In this document: in pieces, positions 47,535 to 58,044 of the stretch
Layout: each line of letters opens with the position of its first letter
Numbering within the stretch: the first letter of the stretch is position 1
DNA from: Rusavskia elegans
Taxonomy: Eukaryota > Ascomycota > Lecanoromycetes > Teloschistales > Teloschistaceae
DNA length: 64,000 bases
NCBI GenBank assembly: GCA_011316305.1
Contig: SAUG01000019.1
Coordinates: 180,631-244,630, forward strand
Direction: 5' to 3'
Notes under the pieces: model-generated
Database searches by the model: none
The model's input: only the letters and a program-made list of their open reading frames with translations
Told to the model about the DNA's origin: nothing
Position numbers and translations under genes: made by a program

Positions 47535-48574
47535 TCTCGGCGGCAGACGAGAAAGACAGGAAGTATGGTGCTTGAATATCAGCGATGACGGAACAAAGGC
47601 TTCACAGTATCGACCGAAGATGATATTCCTGATCAACGATTCGCAATTCGCACCAGTCGATCCGCCTTTGTATCTTACAGAAGCCTAGATCAAACGAAGC
47701 CTCAAAACGCCACGCCATCCACCAACCAGAAAATTTCCTATAAACGGGATCACGGACGGCCGGTCGGAATCTTATTTAATTCGAAACTCTTGATTGGGGC
47801 ACTGCCATCGTCAAACATGGCTGACATACGATTACTGGCACTAACGCTAGCATTTACATCTCCACCGTCATGACCTCCAGAAAAGTTCGGGAAATTGGTA
47901 CTCGGACTCTCTGGTTAGTAAACTGGATCGCCATCCTGGAACCAAGACATCGAGGCTGAGTCCAGCATTTTTAGTGGTGGACCGGGTATCTTTGCATGGT
48001 ACGTCTCAGAAGTATCGACCGACACAGCCATTGACAGCGCGGGTCGAATCATGGTACCCTACACTAAATGCACAAGATCACCCTCGTGTATAGATAGAGC
48101 TCACGAGGTTATCTCATGCTCGCACTTTTCTCAGATATGAGCGATCTCGAACTTGAAACAGCGTTCACGGCTATTTGGAGGCGGAGGCTTTTTGGCTCCA
48201 TATCAAGCACGGTCCTTTCCGTGGCAAATACTGTATGTGAAACAGGTACAGTCACACCAGTTGGAATGAAGTCGTGCGGGAAGCGCATCGAGTCTGCAGC
48301 CACGGGTCGCCTTTGGGATATGCGAAAGCGGTGCGACTTCCTTGGCGCCATTTCATGCTCTCTTCTCCCCACCAGCAGATGAGAAAACCGTAGATAATTG
48401 GGTTAAAAATAAGTCTCAGATCCGACCATAGTATATTCTGGTAGTCAGGATCCTTTCAGGACCTAAGTATAGAGGAAACATAGACTTATCACCCCGCAAT
48501 GGACGACCCAGACTCGCGGAGGGAATGCTCCAGAAAGTGCGGAGGACTCCTTCATAGCAGCCCCTCCACGTTCC

Positions 48575-49065
48575 TTAATGATTGTTCGCTCGAACGCCTT
48601 CGTAAAGATTTTTTATATTTTTGTTAGGAAGAAAGCTAGGTAAGTACCAAGCCACTGGATGTTCGTCTGGTTGCTCTTCACCTAGCTTGTCAATATTTTC
48701 TTATCTTCGGATCCGCTATGTGGATAATGCTTACCAAGTTCGAGCTCATCAGGATTCCCAAGTAAGGGTTCCTTGTTATTGTGTGAAGCTTTTGGATCTG
48801 CGGGATCGAGGGTCACGGCCTTGTGATCATTTGTAGGCTCCGATACGTCGAATGTCTGGATAATGGTGTCTGGGGACTTGGTGTCTGACGCAGTCCGACA
48901 TCTCGCGAGGTCGTCCATCGTGCCAGTATTGTTGCCAATAGCACACGTTGGGGACAAATCTTGTCTGTCCGATTGCGGAATAGGATAGGGAAGTCCGACG
49001 GCGAAGTCAAGGCATAGGGAACTTGCAAATATCAAGAAATAGAATTGCCAGTCGAGCCACTGCAT
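48575..49065 (-). CDS. Small secreted protein, MQW family member 2, with a divergent 3' exon
   Basis: Exons 49065-48735 and 48681-48575 with a 53-bp intron give 145 residues. The intron has the same length and the same AAGCTAG end as in member 1. The signal peptide begins Met-Gln-Trp. The first exon aligns well with member 1: TC...G.N, CR.A..T.S.DT..QTF, and DP.ASHN.K. The second exon does not match, lacks both Cys present in member 1, and ends early, so this may be a decaying copy. A further ATG three codons upstream (49074) is possible. Function unknown. Confidence 0.6.
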
Positions 49066-49247
49066 TATGGACATCTAGACACGAAACCAATAGAAGCAAG
49101 ACTATAGCAAAGACCGCGAGTAAGGGACGAAAGACTTTGGAGAAGAAATACAATCCCTATTGTAGCGACTGTCTCAAGTTCTATTCCGGCTCTACCTGAA
49201 GGTTATACGGGTCGGATAGACCTTGTAAGCGCTCATGAGGACCCCCC

Positions 49248-49471
49248 CTCGTCAGAACAAGAATAGATTGCAATGTGAGCACAGCAACCCACATATCTGG
49301 CGCTCATGATGTAGATCCAAGTCACTACAAGTCTACCGTACTATTGAACGTGACGTTACGGGTCAACAGAGCAGCTGTACGGCAACATCTGTGCAATCGT
49401 TAGGACGATATCCCTTATCGAGGTACCGGCTGTTATAACCCCTCATTGCAATCTATTCTTGTTCTGACGAG
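49248..49471. mobile_element. MITE-like element with perfect 28-bp inverted repeats
   Basis: Arms at 49248-49275 and 49444-49471 are perfect reverse complements over 28 bases, beginning CTCGTCAGAACAAGAATAG, with a 168-bp spacer. Both sides are flanked by a CCCCC run, which could be a target-site duplication. No coding capacity. It lies about 180 bp upstream of the MQW member 2 start, inside copy B of the duplication, and has no counterpart in copy A. The ends do not resemble those of the 46189 element, so it is a different family. Confidence 0.75.
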
Positions 49472-49600
49472 CCCCCAGAAGTTCAATCGCCAGAAGTGCT
49501 GTTCGCTTACGCAAGGCAGATTTGGGGCTCACACGGCCGTTCATGATGTCAAAATAGACATGCATGAGTGCCCGGACTCCCATTCGGCGAATACCCCGGT

Positions 49601-50815
49601 TCGGCAAAGCATTATCCATCGATTGGTTAGTAACAGTCCGATCACCTTTGGCCCTTGTTCGAGCCTTACTAATGTGTGTGATCCGATTCAAGGAGAATTT
49701 GTGGTTGGTGGATGGCGTTGGTGCTTGAGCTTCGTCTAGGCATTTCGTCAAACAGATTTGCCGATGAATCTTTACGAAGTCTGGAGTCTCGGAACGATAA
49801 AGCTCGACTCAACCACTCAAGCCTTCATCCCTTTGTTGACGACACTCGAAATCCCATCATGCGCCACAAACGGCACACATACCCTTTGAACATCAATGAT
49901 CGGGGCACTGCCGCGGTGGGGCATGGCCTACGATAACCACCATCACCAGCACTTTCATCTCTCCCACTGCGTACCTAGCGATATCATGAGGCCTTGGTAT
50001 CAGAGAGTTCAGCTTGTTTATAGATTAGCCATGACGCGACACAGTGGAGCTGGACCCAGCCGGACCTAGACCAGGCATATTTGGATCTGAGTATCATCGG
50101 CTCCATGGGTGTCCGTTGATAGAGCTTTCCTGTCTAATTTGACCGCACCAGTCCAAGCTGTGTATCGCACCTCCACTCCAGAATTATGACCCTGCAGCGA
50201 TTGCACGAAAGGTCTAAAAACATCCAGATGTTGAGACATGATGTAAGGCCATACTTAAAAGCGGGAGGGCACTCATCAAGCACGGACGTTTCCCGAGGGT
50301 ACGAGTACATGTGGTGCATATGGAGTAAGCGCGTATATATCAGGTCTGCAGCCGCGGGTCGCTTATAGACTGGACGTACGAATCACCACGGCTCTTCCAG
50401 CATCTCCGCAATCGACCACTCCGGGGTCTCAGAGGCGCAGTGCTCAAAGAAGCGTGTGATTAACCTCCTCCACGTACCAGATCGCTGCCGATTCTGGGAT
50501 AATGCTTGACAAGGTTTCCCCCACGATGCTCCACACACACTTCGTTGGTGCGTCGACCGCGATTGATCCAGCTCCATGATAGCGCGGTAGCAGTGGACAG
50601 ACGGCCTGTTCAGTGGGATATTCTAGTCAGAGACAGAGCCATGGTGTCAGACCTCGACGCTAGACTTCTGATATCTGAAGGTGAAAAGGGCTTGCGCATG
50701 AGTGCCGCAGCCACCTAGAAAGCGGCCCTGTGGCCTGTTTCCTCCTGGGACCAATCCGTTAAGAACACCCTGTGTCTGCCTTGTCCGCTCGGCCTTGTAC
50801 GACTCTACAAGCACG
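49601..50815. other. Spacer with remnants of copy B
   Basis: About 1.2 kb. The part up to about 50363 matches the space upstream of the member 3 gene in copy A. The rest holds the presumed promoter of the membrane-protein gene. No credible gene was seen. Confidence 0.4.
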
Positions 50816-53279
50816 ATGGCGAAAGTTGGATTCGACGAAAAGCCCCGCGTCGAAGACGCCGAGGTTGTGAGTATCCAATGGTGCGTCGACTCTCCGTGTA
50901 ACAGGAACCTCGTTGACCATACTCAGGACTTCTTCCTGGGGCTCTACCGGCTCCGTCGACAAACCACTGCCCTCGGCTCCCAGAGTTACTGGCCTACAAT
51001 CATACTTCGCATACGCAAAGACGACATTACAATCACTCGGTCTCAATGTCTTCGTATATGTCCTCCAACACTTCCTGGGCATCAACCTCAATGAGATCCC
51101 CAAGAAACCCTTTCATCGCGACCGCTTGTTGGCCTTACTTCGCTGCATGCTCCATGTCTTGCCTTTCACCATTGCCATGGGAGAAGTCATCATCAACTGG
51201 CGAGGCTACTATGTCGGGGCAAATATCGATGGCCTCAACTACATGCAGTTCGCTGCCAAGTTGCACGAGATGGCCATGCAATCCTCACTGGCAGTCATAG
51301 TTTTCTGCTACGTGCGACATGTGCTCTTCAGTGGAGACGCTCTGCCGATCGGCGCGCTACTGTCTGGACTGCAACTCACTCAGATCAGCTACCTCTGGTC
51401 AATGGAGCTTTGGGGTATCGCCTCGTCCAAGATTCCGCTGCGACGGAGGTTAGGTGTGATGTCTATTATCATAATCGCAGTCCTGCTTGCTTCGACAGTG
51501 GGGCCCTCGAGTGCCATCCTTCTGATCCCTAATCTCAGCTACTGGCCTGCTGGAAGTACGCACATCTGGCTGAATACCACAGCAGCAGATCTGTGGCCTT
51601 CGAGACTGGACGGATCTATGGTTCCCTCCTCTTGCTCACAGGCTGCCAACGTTAGCAGTATCTGTCCTGCTAGTGAATGGCACGCACTATCAGACTACCT
51701 CTCCCTGGCCAACGGTATCCTCCCGGCGGCCTTCCTCGGCCCTTTCACAGTGTCGCCATATTCTGTTCAATTGACCGGTCAGGGCTCGCTTCGCCAACTC
51801 ATCATCCAGCGTCACATATACGATAATGAGACCGCGCCTTACGACCAAGGGGCAGCGCAGGCAACAACGCAACATTCCGCGGTTGCAGACGCCTTGAGCG
51901 CAACATCATCCCTCTGGGACATTGCTCTCCAGAACAGCGACTCGCCCTTTTTTGATCAAAGAGATGCAGTACAATCGATTGTGGCAGACAATTTGCAACC
52001 CTATACCCTGGCGTCTTGCGGCGCCGATGTGATCGATGGCGAAACGGACGATAGACCGGTCGCATTCCCGATCCCGCCAGGTTCTTCTTTAGACATGCTT
52101 CAAGAGGCGGACATAACGACGGATACTATGCTCCCAATGTTTGCGGTCGAATACGCTGCTCTGACTCGCTCCGAGATCCTCGGAACGCCAGGTCAAAAAT
52201 CCGACTATCGGGTCAAATGGGTAGAATTGCCGGAGAACCCATTCAATGGATCGAGCATCGGCGCAGTCATTCTGCAGCCAACAACAAACGAGACACAGGG
52301 CATCTTATTGTGCAATGTCGCCGCTGGCTGGGGAAGCTCATCAATGAACATGTCCAGCAGCCCAGCAGCGAGTGGCACAGGCTTAGCATCAAGCAGCATT
52401 TATGATCCCGAATCGGTACTCCCTCAAGCCGATGACTACTCGAGAAGGATCGCCGAATCAGTTATTACGTTCGAACTTCCACTGTTTCCCCAACGGAAGA
52501 TCAACATCAGCAGGGAGTGGGCTGAGTACCTAAATCCTCTCATCCCAACGCTGAACATGACTGTGATCAACGCGCTGATGAGTGTCAAACTCATGGACCA
52601 CGAGGACACAACATCTGCCAACATCATCCTAGCCGGACTTTTGGCCAACGGACTCGCGCGGACGGGGTTCAATAGCCAGCTGCAAGGAGAAATCCGGACT
52701 GCGTTCAACCCCACGATTAATGCCTCCATACCAGACGGCGATTACTGGTTCTCCGGGAGACGAGATGTGTTCACCGTGGACCCCGAAGCCAGCAGAGACT
52801 GGGTCAAGCTCCGCGTTGATTCATCAGTTGAAGGTTACGGGTTCGGCCTCGAAGGCATCGCGCCCAAGCTCACCGTCGCCGTGCTGTTGATTTACTGCAC
52901 GTTGGTCGTGGGCCATGTGTGCTATGCCGCTATCTCAGGCGTCAGCTCGACGAGCTGGGATAGCATTACTGAGATGGTTGCGCTGGCTGTCAACTCCTCG
53001 CCTACAATTCAACTACGGAACACATGTGCTGGAATTACCCAAATGGGTGTTTTCCAACTGCCGATTCGGATCTTGACCAGCAAAGACGCTGGGGGCGAAG
53101 ATGAAGATCATTTGGAGCTGATATTCGGTGCTGTTGATCATCTGGTGGCGAAGAGGTGTCGGGTTCAGGAGAATCATGACTATGGCACAATGCATAGATC
53201 ATCAGGAGCTATGAGTGTCCATGATGCCTCTGCCTCGCCATGCAGGTCAAGGCGGCTGGATGGCGACGTATTGGGCTAG
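50816..53279 (+). CDS. Large orphan membrane protein with a big extracytosolic domain
   Basis: Two exons, 50816-50880 and 50927-53279, give 805 residues. The 46-bp intron with donor GTGCGT is the only simple one that joins an ATG to the long frame. Hydrophobic helices occur near residues 85-110, 135-155, 160-185 and 205-235 (MSIIIIAVLLASTVGPSSAILLI), then a domain of about 400 residues rich in N-glycosylation sites (NXS/T) and Cys, and a final helix near 665-690 (LTVAVLLIYCTLVVGHVCYA) with a cytosolic tail. This layout occurs in a large family of uncharacterised Pezizomycotina proteins. No enzyme motif was seen. It may be a surface sensor, which is inference only. Confidence 0.8.
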
Positions 53280-53979
53280 GTAGGTCCTCGCCGTTTGTGA
53301 GAATAGCATGTACATCAGATATATTCATTTGTAATGACGGCAACGAATTTCTTTCTCCCTCGAAAACATCCCGTCTTTCAGATGGCTCCCTTCGGTTGAC
53401 AAGACAGATTATCAGTACTGTCATGAAGCACGGCAGGGATACTACAAGAGTCTTCCTTTCCTCGCGCATTCAAATCAACGAGGCTGAGTATGCACACCTC
53501 GCTTTGAGATGTCTTACATTTACTTCCAGGAACACCACGATGCACGGGTCAATGATGTCTCAAGCACGGCTGGTTTCCCTTCGGGTCGCATCCACAAGCC
53601 GCCGCGGGAACCCTCGGAAGATACTCTGCGTAATCGACGCCAGCTCGTGTTTTGCCACTTGCTGGCTACTTTTAAGGGTAATTGGGGTGGTTGTTAATGA
53701 CGGCACGCAAGTAGCCAGGCTATGGTCGATGCCATTGGTAACCTACGTGTCGGAGTCCGCGAGCGCGAGCCCGAATAGCACGACGGATAGGGAGAGGGTA
53801 CCTTATTATCTCGCTATCTTTCTTCTTGCCGTGGACTCCCTGATGATGATGTGAAGAAGCAGCGAGAGCATCATCATTGGCTGACTTGGGTATACGCTTT
53901 TTGTTCTTTGCTCGCTGGCGAATTGCTGTCGCCTGATACAACATATCGTTTTTTCTACCTACTTCTATTTCAGCGCACC

Positions 53980-54205
53980 ATGCTCTCTTAATTCCTTCGC
54001 TTCCTGCTCATCTTCATCCCTTTCCTCCTCTTCATCTCTCAAGCCTCCGCCTCCTCCTCCTCCTCCTCTTCTTCTACAGCACCCTATACCCTCCATCCCA
54101 ACGACGTCATCTGCAGCCCCCCCCCCTTTCTATGGCTCTCCTGTCGTCTCTGATTGCAAAGAGGCACTAGCGGCTCTTGAAAAGGAGAATGGAGAGGAAT
54201 TGTAA
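53980..54205 (+). pseudogene. Broken small secreted-protein gene
   Basis: A frame from the ATG at 53980 has a stop at the fourth codon (53989-53991). Directly after it comes a typical signal-peptide core (RFLLIFIPFLLFISQASA), a Ser run from a TCC microsatellite, and a Cys-containing segment. At the run of ten C (54117-54126) the protein-like frame changes by one base. After it comes FYGSPVVSDCKEALAALE, a Cys spacing typical of small fungal secreted proteins, then more stops. One nonsense change plus one homopolymer slip therefore separate it from an intact N-terminal half. The slip could be a sequencing error; the early stop cannot be explained that way. Confidence 0.5.
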
Positions 54206-54956
54206 AGATTTATGTTTAGGATGGGTCACGAGCAGGGGCCGCATCAGGTGTTGCCTTGAGGGAATAGTTTTGAGTCTTACATTCCCAACGGGATAGGAGT
54301 ATACCCATCATCGCTTGCTTGATATTTCTAGTCGCAATCTCTTAGTACCACATAAGAACCTCCAAAAGACCTCAAATACCCACTAAGATCAGATCCTCTA
54401 TGGGGCCCCCGTTTTTGGTGTGGTTTGAGAGTCTTTCACCGCATAGTGACGACGAGTCGTAATCGTGGTTTAGATTTCCGTACCGCGGACATGGATATCA
54501 GACTCGGTGCTCACATATGTCGCCTAGAAGACGCTCAGCGATATGGCGAATACGATCACGACGACTTGTGCTGCGGGTGGCACCAGGTGGTGGATGGAGT
54601 GTTTACGGTATCTTTCCTGCCAAGAAGATACGGAATGCTGTCAGCGTACCGCTTGTGATCATCGATTTACAAACCAAACGGTATGTTTACCCACAAATCT
54701 CACACCACTTCATCTCGTCCCGCTCCCATCGTTTTCAATACGGTAAACGCATGCTGAATGGTAATTAGGAAGAAAGGATAGGAGTTGTGTATGTGTATAT
54801 TTCTGATCAGACGTCCATGTTACATCAATGCCGACGAAAAAAACCAGCGGATACTGAACTCCATAGCTCCATGATACTCACGATGTCTCGCTTCATCCAC
54901 GTCAAACGGTACTCCAATACCAACACCAGCCCCATCCCCCTCACGAACCAACTTCC
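54206..54956. other. Spacer, possible 3' remnant of the broken secreted-protein gene
   Basis: About 750 bp up to the MCM5 stop. A plus-strand frame at about 54517-54768 contains a Gly-Gly-Gly-Trp-Ser-Val-Tyr-Gly stretch that might be the decayed end of the preceding gene, but splice sites and start are absent. Confidence 0.3.
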
Positions 54957-57464
54957 CTAATTCGCGACCCTGAAGACCACGCTGCCCCCCTTCCTCATCT
55001 GCACGACCTCCCTCCTTTGCAACACGCCCAGCGCCCTTGATAACGACTGTTCGCTATAGCCCCTCCCGTCCACAAACTCTTTCTTTAATTGCCCCAGCGC
55101 CGTTGACCAGCCAACCGGTAATCTTCTTCGCAGCTCTTCTTCCACTTTCTGAGTCTCGGCTTGGAGATCGGCGTTGGAGTTGAGGTTTGAGGAGGAGGAG
55201 CCACTGGTGGCGGTGGCGGCATGCATTGTTGAGGCTAGGAAGAGGCGGATTGCTTCGTCGACGTGGGATTCGGTGACGAGGGAGGTGAGGGTTAGTTTTG
55301 CGAGGGATTCGGAGATACGCGTTATCTGGTTTTTGGATGTCTTTGTTAGTCTTGGAAGTCGGTCAGAGTGCGGGATGGGGGGTATTTGGGAAGAGGAAGG
55401 GTAGGGAATAGGGGTGAAGAACGAGATTACGAAATGGGCAAAATGGGGATTGGAATGCAGGACTTACGGCTTCAAGTTGCCGGATGGTGATGGGGATCGA
55501 GGATCGAGATTGCGAAGACGTCTCATGGGCGTGTATTTGCCGGCGGAGGGAGACGAAATGGGACGATAATTTTTCGGCTGCGGAAGGGGAGAGGCGGGGG
55601 GCCATGCGACTGTTCACGTTCAGTAAGATTACGTGTCATCCATGAAGGTGGAAGAAAGGGGTTACTCAAGAGCCAAGGGAGAGACGTACGATTTGCAATA
55701 GCTAATATATCGCTTCATCTTCTCCACCGAGATCTCCGCCTCAGTCTGCTCCTCCACTCCCCTCCCGCCCATTTGGATACCCATCACATGACGAGCGATC
55801 CGCTCATCGCGACCTCGGTCATGCTCATCGCGGACAATGAAAATCATATCGAAACGTGAAAGGATGGTAGTCTGGAAATCGATGTTTTCGCCAGGTGTCT
55901 TGAGATCGTCGTATCGACCGAATATTGGATTCGCCGCCGCAAGTACGGATGTCCTTGCATTCAAGATGGTAGTGATACCGGCTTTGGCGATGGAGATGGT
56001 TTGCTGTTCCATAGCTTCATGTATAGCGACACGGTCTTCATCGCGCATTTTGTCGAATTCATCAATACAGACGACGCCGCCGTCCGCAAGTACCATGGCA
56101 CCGCCTTCAAGGTAGAATTCGCGGGTATTGGTATCACGTTGGACAGAGGCTGTGAGACCTGCTGCCGACGAACCTTTGCCTGAGGTATAGATTGCGATTG
56201 GGGCAACTTTCTCGACGAATTTCAGGAGTTGAGACTTTGCGGTTCCAGGGTCACCAAGAAGAAGAACGTTGATGTCACCGCGGAGCTTCATGCCATCGGG
56301 GAGGATCTTCTTCGAGCCCCCGAGAAGAAGGCAAGCGATAGCTTTTTTGATGTCTTGGTTTCCATAGATGGAGGGGGCAATGCAGTTGGCGAAGACGGAG
56401 TAAAGGTCAGGTCGTCTACTCATCTCAAGGAATTCTTGCTCTTCTTCCTCGGAGAAGATGGCATTGCCTTTAGCTGTATGATCGACGTCGCTGTGGATGC
56501 CTACGGCCCGTAGGTAGGGCGTCCTGATAGCTATTGCGGAATTTCCAGATCCTTTTGATTCTTTGTTCTGATAGATGGAGAAGACACCCATAATAGTACA
56601 CCTCGTACCAGGGACCACTCGATTCGTCAGATAACGATCTGCTGAGATCTTTATATGCCGGGGCAGTTCTCCAACGGGAACTTGGTCTGGTGCTTCTTGT
56701 AGCTTCAGGATCTGCTGGTCGATGAACTGACATCGTTCGTGTACAACGAAGTATGGATCCAGCGGGCACTTGTCCGAGTTGTCGCCCTCTGTTCTTTTTC
56801 TTGAGCAGACTCGAGGCAGTGAAACGCCCGCAATGCCTCCAGATACCGGGATTGTATCCATGTGCTGGCAATTTCGACATTGTATGGAGAGTGCGGTGGC
56901 TTTGGAGGAGAGAGTGGAAGCACCGATGACGATGCCCGGTATACGGACAAGATGAGATATGTTGGTCGCATTGAGGTCTCTGATAGAGATGATGGAGGCG
57001 GATGAGTGGAGGAGGAGCTGATGTTGAGGAAGGCGGAGGTCGTCGGCTTTTTGTGAAGGGTAGACGATACGATGGGTGCATTGCTTCAAGGCGGCTTCAA
57101 ACTGGTTTGTGTGAGCACGGGTCCCGATTCGCAATGGGAATGGCTATACCAATGGGATTGTATCTGCTGGTTCGGTTTGGAGCTTATGTGCCAATTCTTC
57201 ATTGTAGGATATCAGATGGGCGATGTCAACGTCGCAGTAGTATTGTTTTACAAGGACGTTCTCCCGGATCTGATCTCTGTTTGTGTAGGGTCAGTCTATG
57301 GAATTTCGTCGGAGCAGTTGGAATTACCGGTAGATGAAGGCATTGTCGAGCCGAAACTCTAGGACGAAATTTCGCAGCTGCGCTTGGATCTGGCTTCGAG
57401 AATCGTCAAGGGCATCTGGGTCTGGAGGAAGCACACTCAGCGAGAATACAGATCTGCGATCCAT
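54957..57464 (-). CDS. mcm5: MCM5, replicative helicase subunit
   Basis: Five exons, 57464-57328, 57276-57150, 57101-55690, 55609-55468 and 55325-54957, give 728 residues, normal for MCM5. The N-terminus [15 protein letters not shown] and [12 protein letters not shown] are subunit-specific. The OB-fold region with a CX2C pair (QCRNCQHM) follows. The AAA+ core has Walker [10 protein letters not shown], Walker B CIDEFDKM and the arginine finger SRFD. The C-terminal winged-helix domain is present. It is a nuclear subunit of the MCM2-7 DNA helicase that licenses and unwinds replication origins. The 142-bp intron at 55467-55326 is longer than the others in the window. Confidence 0.96.
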
Positions 57465-58044
57465 GGTCACTGTTCTGTGGTGCGATACGATTTAGTTGAC
57501 GATGTGTAGCAGTGCCAAACAGTCCAGAGAAGGGGTTTCGGGGTTTAACGCGTGGAACAGTCGATGTCGCGTCGGCGCGTAAAGTGGCTGCAAGATTAGA
57601 TTAGATTAGATTTGCCAAGGATGGACCTTCTGCTTGCCGTAATCAACGTTCTCAAGAAGGGGAATTTTGATCGAATATACGGATCGTGATACCCGCATGC
57701 ATTGAAATCATGAGTTCATCTAACATCTTCGGACATTGGAATTGGTCAATCAAACCCCCCTAGGCTACTCACCCATGCCCTCCCATCTCGCCTGCTCTAC
57801 ACTCAAATGTCTAACGTCTTTGTGCTCTCGGCATCCAGGAGACAGAATGCCGAGGTCAATATTCGCATGATCGTTCGACGCGATCATACTCTGAGGCTGG
57901 AAGGACATCCTGAGGAGTAAACCGCTGCTCAGGGCAGTGATCACGGCGCCTCCTCGAACGAATGCATTATCAGGTCACACACAAGGAGTCTATCACCGGC
58001 TTTATCTCTGAGAAATGCTACGCTCAGTCGGTCCCTCTTGCTGC
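57465..58044. promoter_or_regulatory. MCM5 promoter side and spacer
   Basis: About 580 bp between the MCM5 start and the stop of the CorA-like gene. It includes CGCGTGG- and ACGCG-like strings at about 57548-57580; ACGCGT-type sites are bound by MBF in replication genes, but the match here is only partial. Three GATTA units occur at 57594-57608. Confidence 0.35.

Larger units (their letters stand above)
45485..48320. repeat. Diverged segmental duplication, copy A
   Basis: Three separate blocks here match blocks in the same order in copy B at 48575-50363. The MQW gene pair is 45485-46086 against 48575-49065. The promoter block is 46656-46768 against 49502-49592; both contain ACGCAAGGCAGATT and TGCATGAG. 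The upstream blocks are 47790-47870 against 49888-49965 (GGGGCACTGCC, CATGGC) and 48201-48311 against 50275-50363 (ATCAAGCACGG, TCTGCAGCC). Identity by eye is roughly 65-80% within blocks, with large length differences between them. The order and strand are conserved, so this is an old tandem duplication. Confidence 0.7.
48575..50363. repeat. Diverged segmental duplication, copy B
   Basis: Matches copy A at 45485-48320 in the same order. Between the promoter block and the next matching block only about 300 bp remain, where copy A has over 1 kb including the member 3 gene, so copy B appears to have lost that gene. It carries its own, different inverted-repeat element in the promoter. A short plus-strand open frame matches in reading frame in both copies (KR-x3-SAA-x-GRL at about 48276-48311 and 50329-50363). 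Confidence 0.68.

Noticed and set aside
48109..48372. Minus-strand 87-codon frame upstream of the member 3 gene
   Set aside because: Lies in a duplicated non-coding block, has no signal peptide or domain, and the plus strand shows the frame-conserved match instead.
53282..53854. Open plus-strand frame after the large membrane-protein gene
   Set aside because: It overlaps the 3' end of that gene in another frame, has no recognisable domain or splice structure, and composition is ordinary.
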